Shown here piece by piece: positions 50,587-59,436 of a DNA stretch of 64,000 nucleotides. The notes under the pieces were generated by a model. The model made no database searches, was not told the origin of the DNA, and saw nothing but the letters and a program-made list of their open reading frames with translations. The stretch lies in NCBI RefSeq assembly GCF_045063725.1, contig NZ_CP173695.1; one strand, 5' to 3'. Within the stretch, counting starts at the first letter, position 1. Each line of letters starts with the position of its first letter. A program made the position numbers and the translations under genes. Source of the DNA: Sellimonas catena. GTDB lineage: Bacteria > Bacillota > Clostridia > Lachnospirales > Lachnospiraceae.

Positions 50587-51489
50587 TTATAGCTTCTCTC
50601 TTAATTTTTCTATAAATTCAACGCATGGACTGCTCAAGATATGCTGTTCTGACGCGACATAGCCAACCGTAAGAAATGGTTCACAGTCTTTGACTGTCAG
50701 TGTTTTGATTCCGTGTCCTTCATACTGGTTCGTGAGAAACTTCACGCCCATCCCGCAGAGATCGGTCGTACTGAGTGCATGGATCAGGGCATACTCGCTG
50801 TTGGTACAGATGACATTGTTGAGCATTTCCCGGCTGATGATCCCAAGGCTTATTGTCTCCAGATGATGTTCCATCGAGAAATAATCCCTGGCTCCACTGA
50901 CAAACCGCAGCTTGGGAAGTTCCGAAAAGCGGACTTCGCTGCGCTCGTACAACGGGTTGTTCTTTCCCACGTAAAGGCACAGTTCTCTTGTGGCCAGCGG
51001 ATGGAACTCCAGCTTTTTGTGGGTGAGGATATGCTGAAACGCCGCCAGCTGGTTCTGCGCAATAAAGACAACACCCATCTCAGAGATTCCGGATTTGACA
51101 TTATCCGTGATTTCTTCCGCCGTCCCCTGAAGATGTTCAATCGTATAGTTTTCCTTTGTTTCCTCATAAAAGCTGACCAGAATCCCTGCAAGCAGATTGC
51201 TTGGAAATGTGGAAACTTTCAGCCTTGCTCCCGGATTGACGGATACGGTACTGTGAATCAGCTGGGCATTTTTCAGGATATTCTGGGCGTACTCTTTGAT
51301 CATCTCCCCAAAAGACGTCAGCTGTATGCCTTTGCTGTTTCTTACAAAAAGCTCCCGCCCCAGTTCTTTTTCCAGACTTAAAATGACTTTACTTACATTG
51401 GGCTGCGATGTATACAGACACTCTGCCGCCTTATTAAAGCTTCCCTTTTCACTGGCTGCTACAAAATATTCTAACTGTTTGATTTCCAT
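50587..51489 (-). CDS. LysR-family regulator
   Basis: A 300-residue LysR protein. The DNA-binding domain is FVAASEKGSFNKAAECLYTS, QPNVSKVILSLEKELGRELF; the effector domain starts near residue 90. It lies directly upstream of the siderophore permease gene on the same strand with about 100 bp between them, and has an AAGGAG ribosome site. It could regulate the importer, but the DtxR-like dyads in both promoters suggest that iron status is also read. Confidence 0.87.
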   Translation of the reverse strand: MEIKQLEYFVAASEKGSFNKAAECLYTSQPNVSKVILSLEKELGRELFVRNSKGIQLTSFGEMIKEYAQNILKNAQLIHSTVSVNPGARLKVSTFPSNLLAGILVSFYEETKENYTIEHLQGTAEEITDNVKSGISEMGVVFIAQNQLAAFQHILTHKKLEFHPLATRELCLYVGKNNPLYERSEVRFSELPKLRFVSGARDYFSMEHHLETISLGIISREMLNNVICTNSEYALIHALSTTDLCGMGVKFLTNQYEGHGIKTLTVKDCEPFLTVGYVASEQHILSSPCVEFIEKLREKL

Positions 51490-51609
51490 TTTGTTCTCCT
51501 TATAGTTTGTCTTAACTAACTATATCTGAAACAAACCCGGATCGCAAGAATTATTTCTGTTTTTTATTGTGCAGGGATTCCCGTCCGGAGGCTGTTATTT
51601 TCCCTCCTG

Positions 51610-52209
51610 CTAAAAACTGTTTTCAACAACTCCCGGGAGAAGGTCATAAATCGATCCGCCGATTTTTCGTTCAAACATCTCCTTGATTTCCAGTGTTTTC
51701 TTCCACCTCGGTACGGTAGCGGGTTTTGTCCCGTACCGGACTGCCACGTCCACAAACCGCTTCTCCAGAAGGCAGAATCCGGTCGGAAGCGCCAGCGCGT
51801 CGCACAGCTGTACCAGTCTGTCGTAATCATCGTAGACGGCGTGCTGAATAAACTGTTCCATGAACCGGTAGTCCTCTTCCGATACGTCGAAAACACCGAT
51901 TGACGTCTGGATATCCTGGATCATAAATGCATGGGAAATGCAGATCTGCGCCGCCTTTTCCCAGCCTCGTTCCATACAGTAACGGTAACCGTCAATCAGG
52001 TGTTTCTCCGAGCTTCTCCCCGCATACCGTCCAATATCATGCAAAAGTCCAAAACAGTATGCCTCGTCCGGTGATAATCCGGGACAGCAGGCTGCTATAT
52101 TTCTACATGCCTGAGCAACAAACCGGGAATGTGCCACCCAGTCTCCCGGATTTAATTTCTCTGCACGTTCCAGTTCCTTTTCCGCTGTTTTTACATTCAG
52201 TTCCATCAT
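51610..52209 (-). CDS. HD-domain phosphohydrolase
   Basis: A 199-residue HD-superfamily protein: His27 in WVAHSRFVAQ, then the HD pair in CFGLLHDIGRYAG (His57-Asp58), and ISHAFMIQD (His93), with a later Asp near DDYDRLVQLCDALALP. This is the metal-binding set of cytosolic HD phosphohydrolases acting on nucleotides. Substrate not evident. It is downstream of the AraC regulator on the same strand with a 75-bp gap. Confidence 0.82.
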   Translation of the reverse strand: MMELNVKTAEKELERAEKLNPGDWVAHSRFVAQACRNIAACCPGLSPDEAYCFGLLHDIGRYAGRSSEKHLIDGYRYCMERGWEKAAQICISHAFMIQDIQTSIGVFDVSEEDYRFMEQFIQHAVYDDYDRLVQLCDALALPTGFCLLEKRFVDVAVRYGTKPATVPRWKKTLEIKEMFERKIGGSIYDLLPGVVENSF

Positions 52210-52283
52210 CTCATCCCTCTCTGTTTCGCATCATTTACTGTTATGATAACGCCGCAGTATCCTTGGATGATATCTTTTTTCCG

Positions 52284-53207
52284 TCACTTATTGGTAAAAT
52301 CCCGCCATCGATCTCTGTATGCAAGTGGTGACACTCCCTGATACTTCCGAAATACTTTACCGAAATAACTGCCGCTTCCCATTCCGCAGTCCAGAGCAAT
52401 TTCCGTGATAGACTTCCTGCCTTCCTCCAGCATCCGGCACGCTGTCTGAATCCGGAATCCCGTCAGGTATTCTGTCGGTGTCATCTGCAAACATTTCCGG
52501 AAAATCCGGTAACATTCCCTTTCGCTGACAAATGCCGCAGCCGCAATCCCGGAAACAGTCAGTTTTTCTGCATAATTCTCCTGAATATAGCTCATCATCT
52601 GCTTGATCTGTTCTTTCGAGCGGTCTGCCGGTCCCGGATATTTCTGTTTATGTAGCACCGATTGATTCTGCCGGAAAAGTTCCAGCCAGATTTCCGACAG
52701 GGCTTCGCGGATCTGAAGTTCATACCCACTTTCTTCTTCCGGGATCTGAAACGCCTGCCGGATCATGTGAAGAATCTTCTGCTGCTCCGGGTTTTCCGGG
52801 GAAAGGCAGATCAGCTCCAGCTCTTGTGAAGAAATCAGCGGCGTCACATATTTTTCTCCGATCCGGCTGCTGTAATTCCCCGCAACCAAAACCGGATCAA
52901 AAATGTGAAGAAGCTGCACGTTCTCTCTGCCCTCTTTCTGAAATTTCGTCATATGCAACACATTGGAATTCACCATCCCGCCCGATCCGGCCGAAAATTC
53001 TTTCACCCCTCCGGGTGTATGGTAAGTCAGTGTCCCGCTTTCTATATAAAACAGTTCCACCGCCTTATGCCAGTGCCATGGCACAAAGGATTCCCGATAA
53101 GCGTTTAATTCCGCCCTTGACGCAATATAAGGGAATTCCTCCGTGAATCCTTCTATTTTCTCTTCCCTGCTTCCCGTATAAAACTGAAGGCCTCGCGTAA
53201 TCTTCAT
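52284..53207 (-). CDS. AraC-family regulator with cupin domain
   Basis: A 307-residue protein. The N-terminal cupin carries WHWHKAVELFYIESGTLTYH, typical of sugar-sensing AraC proteins. The C-terminal domain holds two helix-turn-helices (KLTVSGIAAAAFVSERECYR and ITEIALDCGMGSGSYFGKVF, then RKYQGVSPLAYRDRW). The ATG at 53207 has GAAGGAGG upstream; an open frame extends 25 codons further. It is divergent from the macro-domain gene. Confidence 0.86.
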   Translation of the reverse strand: MKITRGLQFYTGSREEKIEGFTEEFPYIASRAELNAYRESFVPWHWHKAVELFYIESGTLTYHTPGGVKEFSAGSGGMVNSNVLHMTKFQKEGRENVQLLHIFDPVLVAGNYSSRIGEKYVTPLISSQELELICLSPENPEQQKILHMIRQAFQIPEEESGYELQIREALSEIWLELFRQNQSVLHKQKYPGPADRSKEQIKQMMSYIQENYAEKLTVSGIAAAAFVSERECYRIFRKCLQMTPTEYLTGFRIQTACRMLEEGRKSITEIALDCGMGSGSYFGKVFRKYQGVSPLAYRDRWRDFTNK

Positions 53208-53362
53208 TGTGTGTTTCCTCCTTCTTTCAGTGTACCATATTTTAAAGAAATTCTTCATGTATTTTATTGTAACTATTGACATTACATCTGCTCTCTGCTA
53301 CACTTTCCCTTGTAAGCAAAACGATTACATCTATTAATCATAAACAAAGGAAGTAAGAATTC

Positions 53363-54136
53363 ATGAACCAGAACGAACGAAGACAATACCTGATTGAAAC
53401 CTTGTTAAAAGAGGAACCGTCTTACCGGACCATGCAGATTCCATCCGGAGAAGAAAACCAGAAGATGCTTCTGCGTGCCCTTTTGAATGTCCGGCCGCCG
53501 CGCGAAATCAGCGAAGAATTTCTGAACGTTCAGGATGCCTATCTTCAGGAAGAGACCCGGAAAAAGGGAATCACTGATCTTACGGATCTGACTCCTGTCT
53601 CAGACGGCATTTATCTTTGGCAGGGCGATATTACGACGCTGAAATGCGATGCCATCGTCAATGCGGCAAACAGCGGCATGACCGGCTGCTACGTCCCGAA
53701 CCACCGCTGCATCGACAACTGCATTCATACATTCAGCGGCATACAACTGCGCCTGCTCTGCGGCACCATCATGGAAAAACAGGGGTATCCGGAGCCGACC
53801 GGGACGGCTAAGCTGACACCGGCCTTTAATCTTCCGTGCCGGTACATCCTTCATACCGTCGGTCCCATCGTATCGGGTCGCCTGACCGAGACACACTGCC
53901 GTCAACTTGCGGACTGCTATCAATCCTGTCTGGAACTTGCCGCAGGCCACGGGTTACACAGCGTTGCTTTCTGCTGCATCTCCACAGGAGAATTTCATTT
54001 TCCGAATGACAAGGCGGCTGAGATTGCCGTCCAAACCGTCCGGGAATTTCTCGCAAAAGATACCAGTGTGAAGAACGTGATCTTCAATGTATTCAAAGAT
54101 CTGGATCGGGACATTTATACAAGACTTCTTGCATAA
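53363..54136 (+). CDS. Macro-domain protein-ADP-ribose hydrolase
   Basis: A 257-residue macro-domain protein of the zinc-containing subgroup. After a helical 80-residue N-terminal part come YLWQGDITTLKCDAIVNAAN (NAAN about 100-103) and GCYVPNHRCIDNCIHTFSGI, with Cys/His residues that bind zinc in this group, TGTAKLTPAFNLPCRYILHT and FCCISTGEFHFPND. Members remove ADP-ribose from proteins, in part reversing SirTM-type modification. No SirTM, LipL or GcvH-like gene is beside it here. Monocistronic, divergent from AraC. Confidence 0.88.
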   Translation: MNQNERRQYLIETLLKEEPSYRTMQIPSGEENQKMLLRALLNVRPPREISEEFLNVQDAYLQEETRKKGITDLTDLTPVSDGIYLWQGDITTLKCDAIVNAANSGMTGCYVPNHRCIDNCIHTFSGIQLRLLCGTIMEKQGYPEPTGTAKLTPAFNLPCRYILHTVGPIVSGRLTETHCRQLADCYQSCLELAAGHGLHSVAFCCISTGEFHFPNDKAAEIAVQTVREFLAKDTSVKNVIFNVFKDLDRDIYTRLLA

Positions 54137-54161
54137 CGCCTTTTCTTGAAAAACGAATTTT

Positions 54162-54226
54162 GACACTGCCGGACAAAAAACAAAGCCCGTAAAGCCTTCT
54201 AAAACCAGGACTTTACGAGCTCTGTC
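54162..54226. repeat. Dispersed repeat, copy B / terminator
   Basis: Aligns with copy A at the island end over about 65 bp. On the minus strand it forms AGCTCGTAAAG...CTTTACGGGCT followed by TTTGTTTTTT, so it works as the terminator of the fructokinase transcript. Confidence 0.65.
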
Positions 54227-54230
54227 AATA

Positions 54231-55244
54231 TTAACTAAAATTTCCCTCGATTTCTTCTCTTGACGGCATCACGCGCAATGCACCTCTTCTTGTTGTGATC
54301 ACCGAAGCTGCGCTGTTGGCAAACATCAGCATTTCTTTCAAATATTCGTCTGTAAGTTGTTCCAGCCCCTTTTCCAGAATCCCATTCAGTATACATCCAC
54401 AGAATGTATCCCCGGCTCCGGTTGTCTCTATCGTGTCCTCCCGTAGAATCGGAGGTACCTCTATCATATTCCCCTTATAGTAAGCTCTGCTTCCTGCTTT
54501 TCCCATAGATACAAGTACAAGCGGAATCCGGTATCTGTTGTTCAGCCACTCCACACCTTCTGTGTAGTCCTTTTTCCCGGTCAGCCAGGTAATTTCATTA
54601 TCTGAGATCTTCAAAATATGGCAGTGCTTCAATCCCCATTGTATCTGCTCTCTTGCCTCATTCAGATCGTCCCAGAGGGGTGCCCGCAGGTTTGGATCGA
54701 AGGAGATCATGCATCCAGCTTGTTCTGCGATCTGTACTGCTTTTCTGGTAGCATTCCTTACCTTTTCATGGGTCATGGAAATGCTTCTAAAATGAAAAAT
54801 TCTGGAATTCCGGATCAGCTCTTCCGGAATCTCCTCTTCTGTAAGCATCATGTCTGCTCCTGGATTTCGATAGAAGGAGAACTCCCTGTCCCCACCCGGA
54901 AAGGTATGCACAAGAGCAAGGGTCGTATGGATCTTTTCATCCATACGAAGATACTGAGCATCGATTCCCGCTTCTTCCAAAGCGGTCTTCAACCGTTCTC
55001 CAAAAACGTCTTTTCCGACTTTCCCGATAAAAGCTGTATTTCGTCCAAGCTTTGAAAGCATGGCAAGGACATTACAGGGTGCTCCTCCGGGATTTGCCTC
55101 GAACAAGGGATTGCCTTGACCGCTGACCCCGTTTTCTGTAAAATCAATCAGCAGTTCTCCCAGTGCTGTCACATCATATTTTTTCATAGTCCCTGCAGCA
55201 GAACCAAAGTCCGCCTTACTCCTCTCCCCGTGTTCTTTCATCAT
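54231..55244 (-). CDS. PfkB-family fructokinase
   Basis: A 337-residue sugar kinase of the ribokinase/PfkB family. Entry motif LGELLIDFTENG and GGAPCNVLAMLSKLGRNTAF match fructokinases (ScrK); GKVGKDVFGERLKTALEEAG and the signature DTIETTGAGDTFCGCILNGI with catalytic Asp complete it. It phosphorylates fructose released by the GH32 hydrolase encoded just upstream. The ATG at 55244 has GAAGGAAC before it and overlaps the hydrolase gene; an alternative ATG is at 55187. Last gene of the operon, ended by the copy B hairpin. Confidence 0.88.
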   Translation of the reverse strand: MMKEHGERSKADFGSAAGTMKKYDVTALGELLIDFTENGVSGQGNPLFEANPGGAPCNVLAMLSKLGRNTAFIGKVGKDVFGERLKTALEEAGIDAQYLRMDEKIHTTLALVHTFPGGDREFSFYRNPGADMMLTEEEIPEELIRNSRIFHFRSISMTHEKVRNATRKAVQIAEQAGCMISFDPNLRAPLWDDLNEAREQIQWGLKHCHILKISDNEITWLTGKKDYTEGVEWLNNRYRIPLVLVSMGKAGSRAYYKGNMIEVPPILREDTIETTGAGDTFCGCILNGILEKGLEQLTDEYLKEMLMFANSAASVITTRRGALRVMPSREEIEGNFS

Positions 55245-56565
55245 GTTCCTTCAGTGTATACAGATGTACTGTTTTTTCAATGTTTACCTTAATAAAATCG
55301 CCGATTCCATACACTGCATTACTGATCACATACTCTCCGTCATTGATATAAACTTCAATCAGATTCTTATCTGCCAGTACCTCAATCCGACATCCGTTTG
55401 TAAGTTCCGGTGTCTCAGATACAAGATGCGCTCCCTTAATGGAAGGATATACTGCTGTCCGATCTGTTTGAATCCTGTTTCCTTTTCTTTTGATAAGGAA
55501 ACCGCCGATATCTGCCTGCTCCCCGTCCTCCAGATCAAATACCGCCATGTATCCGTCTTTTGAAGCACAGGAAATATCTGTGATTTCTTTAGAATATGCC
55601 GCCCTCACATTCGGATGTATTCGGAAATAAATATGATTTCCCTTTCTCTCTACAATTCGCGGCAGGCAGAACATTCCAATCCAGCCCTCCTCCGCCGGTT
55701 TCGGCATCCGGATCCATCCTTCCATAACTCTTCTCCCCTCCGGGTCAAGAGTGGTCTGAGGGGCATACAAATCCATTCCATAGTCTGTAAACTGGTACTG
55801 ATCCGGTATCTCCATCCGGCAGGTACTCTCCGTAAATTTCGCCGGAAAACATATTGACTGATTGGTCTCTTTTTCTCCGTTTTTAAGCAGTCCCATCGGG
55901 GAAACCATCAGTACGCCGCCCCCTTCTGTTTCAAAGAAATCCGGGCATTCCCACATCCATCCATAATCCGGGCCTTTCCATGCTTTATTCACATAGGTCC
56001 ATGTATGCAGATCCTCACTCTGGTAAAAAAGGACCTCTCCATACTTTTCTTCCATTGTACTTCCCAGAATTAGATACCATCTGTCTTTTCCTTTCCAGAT
56101 TTTGGGATCTCTCGTATGTGTCCGGTCGCCGATCTTTTTATCTGTAAGCGGAGGAATGATGACTGTTTTTCCCTCTTCATTGTCGAAGTGGAATCCGTCC
56201 TCGGAAGTAATCATAAGCTGGGCAGATTCGAACTGTTCATCCAGACACGTATGTGGATCTTCCGGATTCACAACCTCGTAGCGTACGCCGGTATAAACAA
56301 GATACAGTTTTCCGTCTTCCTCTATAGCACTTCCGGAAAAGCATCCGTTCCTGTCTTCGTGGGTAGATGGATAAAGTGCCACTCCCCGATGTTCCCATGT
56401 TACCAGATCCCTGCTCACTGCATGGCCCCAGTGCATGGTTCCCCAGCGTGGTTCATACGGGAAATACTGATAAAACAGGTGATAATATCCTTTGTAGTAT
56501 ATGAAGCCGTTCGGATCGTTGATCCAGTTATCCGGCGCTTTCAAGTGCAATCGCTGTCTTTTCAT
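55216..56565 (-). CDS. GH32 sucrose-6-phosphate hydrolase / fructosidase
   Basis: A 449-residue GH32 enzyme. Signatures: WINDPNGFIYYKGYYHLFYQ (nucleophile Asp), FSGSAIEEDGKLYLVYTG, RDPKIWKGKDRW (stabiliser Asp) and MWECPDFFETEG (acid/base Glu), followed by the C-terminal beta-sandwich. No signal peptide, so it acts in the cytoplasm on sucrose, its phosphate, or short fructans brought in by the adjacent ABC importer. The frame is open further upstream, but GGAGG before the ATG at 56565 decides the start. Confidence 0.9.
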   Translation of the reverse strand: MKRQRLHLKAPDNWINDPNGFIYYKGYYHLFYQYFPYEPRWGTMHWGHAVSRDLVTWEHRGVALYPSTHEDRNGCFSGSAIEEDGKLYLVYTGVRYEVVNPEDPHTCLDEQFESAQLMITSEDGFHFDNEEGKTVIIPPLTDKKIGDRTHTRDPKIWKGKDRWYLILGSTMEEKYGEVLFYQSEDLHTWTYVNKAWKGPDYGWMWECPDFFETEGGGVLMVSPMGLLKNGEKETNQSICFPAKFTESTCRMEIPDQYQFTDYGMDLYAPQTTLDPEGRRVMEGWIRMPKPAEEGWIGMFCLPRIVERKGNHIYFRIHPNVRAAYSKEITDISCASKDGYMAVFDLEDGEQADIGGFLIKRKGNRIQTDRTAVYPSIKGAHLVSETPELTNGCRIEVLADKNLIEVYINDGEYVISNAVYGIGDFIKVNIEKTVHLYTLKEHDERTRGEE

Positions 56566-56605
56566 AGCTTCCTCCATGTCTATCTTATCTTTGTTTGACC
56601 GGGGA

Positions 56606-57706
56606 TCACATTTCCGTATAGTTGATTCCCGTCTCCTTGTCAAAGAAATGCATCTTTGACGGCATGAACACGAAATCAATCCGGTCCCCGATCTGACTGA
56701 TTTCATATTTCGATACTCTCGCCACTGCCTGTGTTCCGCCGAAGTTGAAGTACAGGTTGTTTTCATTCCCCATCACTTCCGTATCCGTGATGACCGCATA
56801 CTGCTGGTTGTCACTGTGAAGATCCATATTCTGAGCATCCATCTTGATATCCTCACCGCGGATTCCAAGTACCATTTCACCCTGGTGTCCACCCAGTTTT
56901 TTTGCCATTCCCTCTGATAAAGTGATTGTATTTCCATCGGCGAATTTCACCGTATTTCCGGAAACAGTGACATCAAAGAAGTTCATCTGAGGGGAGCCGA
57001 TGAATCCGGCGACAAACTGATTCTTCGGATGATCATAAAGTTCCATAGGCTTTCCAACCTGCTGGATAATTCCGTCCTTCATAATAACAATCCGGTCTGC
57101 CATGGTCATTGCTTCCACCTGGTCATGCGTAACATATATTGTGGTTGCCCCCAGTTCTCTGTGGAGCTTACTGATCTCCGTCCTCATGCTGACGCGAAGT
57201 TTAGCATCCAGATTTGAGAGCGGTTCATCCATGAGGAACACTTTCTGATTTTTTACAATCGCACGCCCGAGAGCAACTCTCTGCCTCTGTCCTCCAGACA
57301 GATTTTTCGGTTTACGATGGCGGTATTCTTCCAATCCAAGGATATCAATCGCCCAGTCGACCTTTTTCTTAATCTGGTCCGCCGGCATCTTCATATTCTT
57401 CAATCCGTATCCGATATTTTTCTCCACCGTCATATGCGGATACAGAGCGTAGTTCTGAAATACCATGGCAATGCCGCGGTCTCTTGGCGCCACTTCATTC
57501 ACTTTTTTCCCGTCAATATAGAGTTCTCCTCCGGTGATCTCCTCAAATCCGGCAATCATACGTAATGTTGTGGATTTTCCGCAGCCGGACGGACCTACAA
57601 AAGCAATGAACTCTTTTTCTTCAATATCAAGGTTGAAGTTTTCTACTGTATTTTTATCTGATCCAGGATACATTTTACAAATATTTTTAAATTCTATAAA
57701 ACTCAT
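56606..57706 (-). CDS. Carbohydrate ABC transporter ATPase (MsmK/UgpC type)
   Basis: A 366-residue CUT1 ATPase: Walker A AFVGPSGCGKSTTLRMIAGF, signature NLSGGQRQRVALGRAIVKNQ, Walker B FLMDEPLSNLDAKLRVSM, H-loop YVTHDQVEAMTMADR, and a C-terminal regulatory TOBE/MalK domain (about 240-366; VLGIRGEDIKMDAQNMDLHS). It energises the two permeases encoded upstream. In many Firmicutes MsmK serves several sugar importers; here it is part of the operon itself. Confidence 0.88.
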   Translation of the reverse strand: MSFIEFKNICKMYPGSDKNTVENFNLDIEEKEFIAFVGPSGCGKSTTLRMIAGFEEITGGELYIDGKKVNEVAPRDRGIAMVFQNYALYPHMTVEKNIGYGLKNMKMPADQIKKKVDWAIDILGLEEYRHRKPKNLSGGQRQRVALGRAIVKNQKVFLMDEPLSNLDAKLRVSMRTEISKLHRELGATTIYVTHDQVEAMTMADRIVIMKDGIIQQVGKPMELYDHPKNQFVAGFIGSPQMNFFDVTVSGNTVKFADGNTITLSEGMAKKLGGHQGEMVLGIRGEDIKMDAQNMDLHSDNQQYAVITDTEVMGNENNLYFNFGGTQAVARVSKYEISQIGDRIDFVFMPSKMHFFDKETGINYTEM

Positions 57707-57710
57707 CTTC

Positions 57711-58562
57711 TTATCCTTCCTTTGAACCTGTTGATGTTACGCCTTCCACGATCTGTTTTGAGAACAAAGAGTAGATGATAATAACCGGAATCGTAACAAG
57801 AGTGATAACTGCAAGTGTCTGTCCCATCGTTGTATTTTCATTCGATGTGATGGAGTTCAGGCCGATCTGAGCCGTCAGCAGATCACTGGACGTAAATACC
57901 AGTGACGGCCAGAGGTAGTCATTCCACACATTCAGGAATGTGAATACGCTGACTGTTGCCACAACTGTCTTGGACATAGGCAGAACCATGGTGAAAAAGT
58001 ATTTTACCGGTCCACAGAAGTCAAGCTGTGCCGCCTCATACACATCGTCCGGCAGACTTACGAACACCTGACGGAACAGAAAGATATTAAAAGGATTCAC
58101 AATCAGCGGAAGAATATATCCTACAATTGTATTCAGCAGCCCTGCCTTTGCAATAATCAGAAAGTGAATGGTGATGACTGTCTCTGTCGGCACAATCAGC
58201 AGCATAATGATAATCATAAGCCACTGGTCACGGAATGGAAACTTGATTTTTGCCAGCGCATATCCTGCAAGTCCATTTACCACAATACTTAAAAGAATGA
58301 GAATTGCCGCATAAAAGAGCGTATTCGCCATATATCTCAAAAAGCTCGTATCGGTGATAATGGAAACATAGTTTTCAAAGAAATTTCCGTCAGGTGCCGG
58401 AGGGATAAATGCCGCAACCGAATTCATGTCAGCGGTGATTGCCGCATCCGGCTTAAAGGAGTTCGCCAGCATCCATATTACAGGAAACAGGAAGAAGATT
58501 GACAGGATCAGCAGTACTGCTACCAGGATCCAGTTAATTCGCTTTTGCTTTTTTGTTAACAT
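57711..58562 (-). CDS. Carbohydrate ABC transporter permease (MalG type)
   Basis: A 283-residue CUT1 permease with six helices. The EAA coupling loop is VYEAAQLDFCGPVKYFFTMV, followed by LPMSKTVVATVSVF. It overlaps the other permease gene by 29 bases and is followed by the ATPase gene after 4 bp. It forms the heterodimeric channel of the sugar importer. Confidence 0.88.
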   Translation of the reverse strand: MLTKKQKRINWILVAVLLILSIFFLFPVIWMLANSFKPDAAITADMNSVAAFIPPAPDGNFFENYVSIITDTSFLRYMANTLFYAAILILLSIVVNGLAGYALAKIKFPFRDQWLMIIIMLLIVPTETVITIHFLIIAKAGLLNTIVGYILPLIVNPFNIFLFRQVFVSLPDDVYEAAQLDFCGPVKYFFTMVLPMSKTVVATVSVFTFLNVWNDYLWPSLVFTSSDLLTAQIGLNSITSNENTTMGQTLAVITLVTIPVIIIYSLFSKQIVEGVTSTGSKEG

Positions 58563-59433
58563 GCTTTCTCTCCTCCTTGTCCTTAGTCAATACATTTTGA
58601 ATAATCGTCAGCACTACGACAAATACGGTAAATACAACTGCCATCGTAGACGCAAGACCCATTTCCCAGTTCACAGTACCTGTCTCGTAAATATCGTAGA
58701 CGATCGTGTAGGTCGAATGATCCGGACCTCCTCCGGTCATAACCATCGGCTGAACCAGCATACGGAACGCGCCGATTGTAACCGTGATGAACACGAAGAT
58801 ACAAAGAGGTTTCAGTTCCGGAAGCGTAATATCTTTGAACTTCTGCCATGCACTTGCATGATCCATCTCCGCCGCTTCATAGAGTGCAGGATTAATATTC
58901 TGCAGACCGCCAAGGAAGATGATCATCTGATATCCTACACCCTGCCACACACTCATGATGGCAATAGACGGAAGCGCCTGGTCTGCACTGTGGATAAACG
59001 GCTGCGTGTCAATTCCGAAATTCGCAAGCAGTGTGTTCAGTATCCCTTCCGGGCTGTAAATCTGCATCCATAAAGTAGATACAACAGCCAGAGACATTAC
59101 AACAGGTACAAAAAACGCAACTTTAAAATATTTCTTACAGTGCGCGGCTTTGTTGATCGCAAGAGCAAGCAGCAGCGCTCCGCCGCACTGAAGAGGTACG
59201 ATGATAACTACAAATTTTACAGTATTCAAAAATGACTGTACAAACAATTCGTCTTTAAAAATATTAATATAGTTTTCCAGCCCTACAAAATGTGTCAGCT
59301 CAGGGTTCAGCGCAAAGTAGTCTGTGAAGCTGAATCCGAAAGTCAGAAGCATCGGCAGGAACAAAAACAACGTGAGCAGTACAAGTGCAGGTCCGAAAAA
59401 CGCCATTCCCATAATTGAATTTTTCTTTTTCAT
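58534..59433 (-). CDS. Carbohydrate ABC transporter permease (MalF type)
   Basis: A 299-residue CUT1 permease with six helices, N-terminal segment FFGPALVLLTLFLFLPMLLT, and EAA loop YEAAEMDHASAWQKFKDITL with PELKPLCIFVFIT. It starts four bases after the binding-protein gene. It pairs with the MalG-type permease at 57711-58562. Confidence 0.88.
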   Translation of the reverse strand: MKKKNSIMGMAFFGPALVLLTLFLFLPMLLTFGFSFTDYFALNPELTHFVGLENYINIFKDELFVQSFLNTVKFVVIIVPLQCGGALLLALAINKAAHCKKYFKVAFFVPVVMSLAVVSTLWMQIYSPEGILNTLLANFGIDTQPFIHSADQALPSIAIMSVWQGVGYQMIIFLGGLQNINPALYEAAEMDHASAWQKFKDITLPELKPLCIFVFITVTIGAFRMLVQPMVMTGGGPDHSTYTIVYDIYETGTVNWEMGLASTMAVVFTVFVVVLTIIQNVLTKDKEERKHVNKKAKAN

Positions 59434-59436
59434 TGT

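Noticed and set aside
54162..54226. Second island end at the fructokinase gene
   Set aside because: It aligns with the repeat inside attR, but has no arm sites, no att core and no integrase nearby, and it works well as a simple terminator.
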